Source: Patagioenas fasciata
Lineage: Eukaryota > Chordata > Aves > Columbiformes > Columbidae
DNA length: 64,000 nt
Assembly: GCF_037038585.1 (NCBI RefSeq)
Contig: NC_092521.1
Span: forward strand, 73,944,898 to 74,008,897
Direction of reading: 5' to 3'
This document shows, piece by piece, positions 62,900 to 64,000 of this stretch. How positions within the stretch are numbered: the first letter of the stretch is position 1; each line of letters opens with the position of its first letter. The notes under the pieces are model-generated. The model ran no database searches, was not told the DNA's origin, and worked only from the letters and a program-made list of their open reading frames with translations. The translations under genes were made by a program, and so were the position numbers.

Positions 62900-63008
62900 T
62901 TGCACAAGGTGCCAGATAATCCCACCTAGGCCTCCTTTCACATGAAAGTTTGGACCAGATGATCTTTGGAGGTCCCTTCCAAGCTGGGCTGCTCTACCAT
63001 GCTACGAT
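62690..63008 (+). mobile_element. CR1 LINE 3' end, plus strand
   Basis: The only young CR1 on the plus strand. It begins in or before the block with GAGAGGACGGAGGC and ends with TTTGGACCAGATGATCTTTG, then GAGGTCCCTTCCAAGCTGGG and a degenerate terminus CTGCTCTACCATGCTACGATTT, a worn version of CTGTTCTATGATTCTATGATTT. The exact 5' boundary is unclear; weak similarity may begin a little earlier. This copy belongs to the same broad avian CR1 group as the three minus-strand insertions but is more diverged at its extreme 3' end. Confidence 0.93.
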
Positions 63009-64000
63009 TTACACGCGCAGAGATATTCTTTTGTAAGCACGAGCAGGGTTGAACAATACCTCACAGCAAGCCAGGGCAGACCAGCCAGGCGGTGGGAGGA
63101 GAGGGATGAGCTGGGGGCTGAGAAGCAGCAGCACACGGAGCAAGCTCCCAGAGGGCCAGGCTGGGCTGGGATGGGACAAGCGCTAGAGGTGCTGACAGGC
63201 TGAAGAGCAACGATCGGCACTGCGTCGAGGAGAGACAGCCCAGGGAAGCGTGGTCCTGGGGAGAGGACTGGAGGCTGGCGGCATGAAGAGGCTAGGCAGC
63301 AGAGCAGCACGTGCCTCTGAGAGGCTGAGGTGACACAGACGAGGAAACCAGAGAGGTTATTTGAGGAGTTGAACAGGGAGAGTGAGTGGTGAGGACAGAG
63401 TGAGGTTGGAGCAGGGCTGGAAGCACAGGGATGGCTGATAACAAAAACATTCCTTTAAATACAGAAAAGAAGAGCCATGGAGGAAGAAAGAGCAGGAGCA
63501 AGGAAGGTATCATGTTACATTTCAAAATACATTCAGCTCGGGTGCTCAGCTGCAATGTGCCCTGTGCGTGTACATGCAACTGTCTTCGGAGGAAAAGCCC
63601 AGAGATTTCTTCCGCTTCTCCTCGATTTCCTTTTATAGTGGTGACCACTTACAAGAAGCATTTTTTGCATCTGGCGAACAGAATATTCCTCTCCTCCTGC
63701 AGTGCAGTGCCTTGCGTTGAAGTCTATACACTTCAAAACAGTAGCTCTTAGGGGAGCGCACAGCTTCACGTCTAAAAGAGCTTTTTGCAGTCCAAGCTAT
63801 TTGCAAGCTACTTGTGAATAGGATTGCTTGGAGCTACAGTAAAGCCCTGGTGATCCACCGAGCAAAATACCTAAGGTCCTACTGTGCAAAAGTTAGAAGA
63901 AGCAGTCTGTAGGGGAGCTGGTGGCAGCGTGAGCATCCAGGGAGATAAGGGTGTTTTGGAACATGTAAGAGCTCTCCTGATAGTCCACCTTACTGCTCGG
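63009..64000. other. No gene seen; purine-rich end of window
   Basis: Immediately after the plus-strand CR1 the DNA becomes G/A-rich and moderately GC-rich (63060-63430) with a few CpGs, then returns to average. It does not reach the look of a CpG island. Open frames of 102-118 codons lie on both strands and lack recognisable domains. Confidence 0.5.
63330..63430 (-). repeat. Possible inverted MIR-like scrap
   Basis: CACAGACGAGGAAACCAGAG followed by AGGTTATTTGAGG resembles the inverted MIR block acagatgaggaaactgaggcacagagaggttaagtg, with a short deletion. The following GAGCAGGGCTGGAAGCACAGG could be the worn agagctgggattcgaacccagg. The surrounding DNA is purine-rich, which makes chance similarity more likely. 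Confidence 0.27.

Noticed and set aside
1-64000. CRISPR arrays, operons, phage or bacterial genes
   Set aside because: No regularly spaced repeats and no densely packed long open frames; the sequence is vertebrate in character.

Overview
The window reads as non-coding DNA from a bird. The clearest evidence is four recently inserted CR1 (chicken repeat 1) LINE fragments. They carry the avian CR1 3' end (ATTCTATGATT type, GGTTGGACTAGATGATCT type) and decayed CR1 reverse-transcriptase sequence. Base composition is moderately AT-rich, mobile elements are sparse and simple repeats are short, which also fits an avian intergenic or long intronic region. I find no host protein-coding exon, tRNA, rRNA, snRNA, CRISPR array or operon. 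Almost all of the short open reading frames look like chance frames in spliced-genome non-coding DNA.

Layout: 1-6.5 kb has no gene and contains two possible MIR-like SINE remnants and a 14-bp palindrome. A CR1 3' end on the minus strand lies at 6.57-6.75 kb. A G-quadruplex motif is at 7.27 kb, and a very old, strongly diverged CR1/L3-like 3' end is at 8.6-9.0 kb on the plus strand. From 9 to 33 kb there is mostly unique DNA with an L2-like scrap (16.7 kb), two MIR-like scraps (20.2 and 22.4 kb), a strong G-quadruplex motif (23.8 kb), a few homopolymers and an AT-rich patch (28.2 kb). A second ancient CR1 remnant lies at about 33.06-33.38 kb. From 33 to 49 kb there are microsatellites, including GT/G-rich DNA at 42.1 kb and inverted (TTTG)n/(AAAC)n tracts at 44.4 and 45.4 kb, plus a possible DNA-transposon relic at 37.5 kb.

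Minus-strand CR1 copies follow at 49.2-49.6 kb and 55.65-56.85 kb. The latter is the longest element in the window and retains about 270 codons of the ORF2 reverse transcriptase, with frameshifts and an altered catalytic-box neighbourhood (FVDD). A plus-strand CR1 is at 62.7-63.0 kb. The last kilobase is somewhat more GC- and purine-rich.

No set of genes working together can be supported. The biological content is a small fossil record of LINE and SINE activity of at least two ages (recent avian CR1; old amniote CR1/L2/MIR-like) in otherwise unique DNA, some of which might be conserved regulatory sequence. That last point is inference only. All matches to repeat families were made by eye from remembered consensus features, not by database search.
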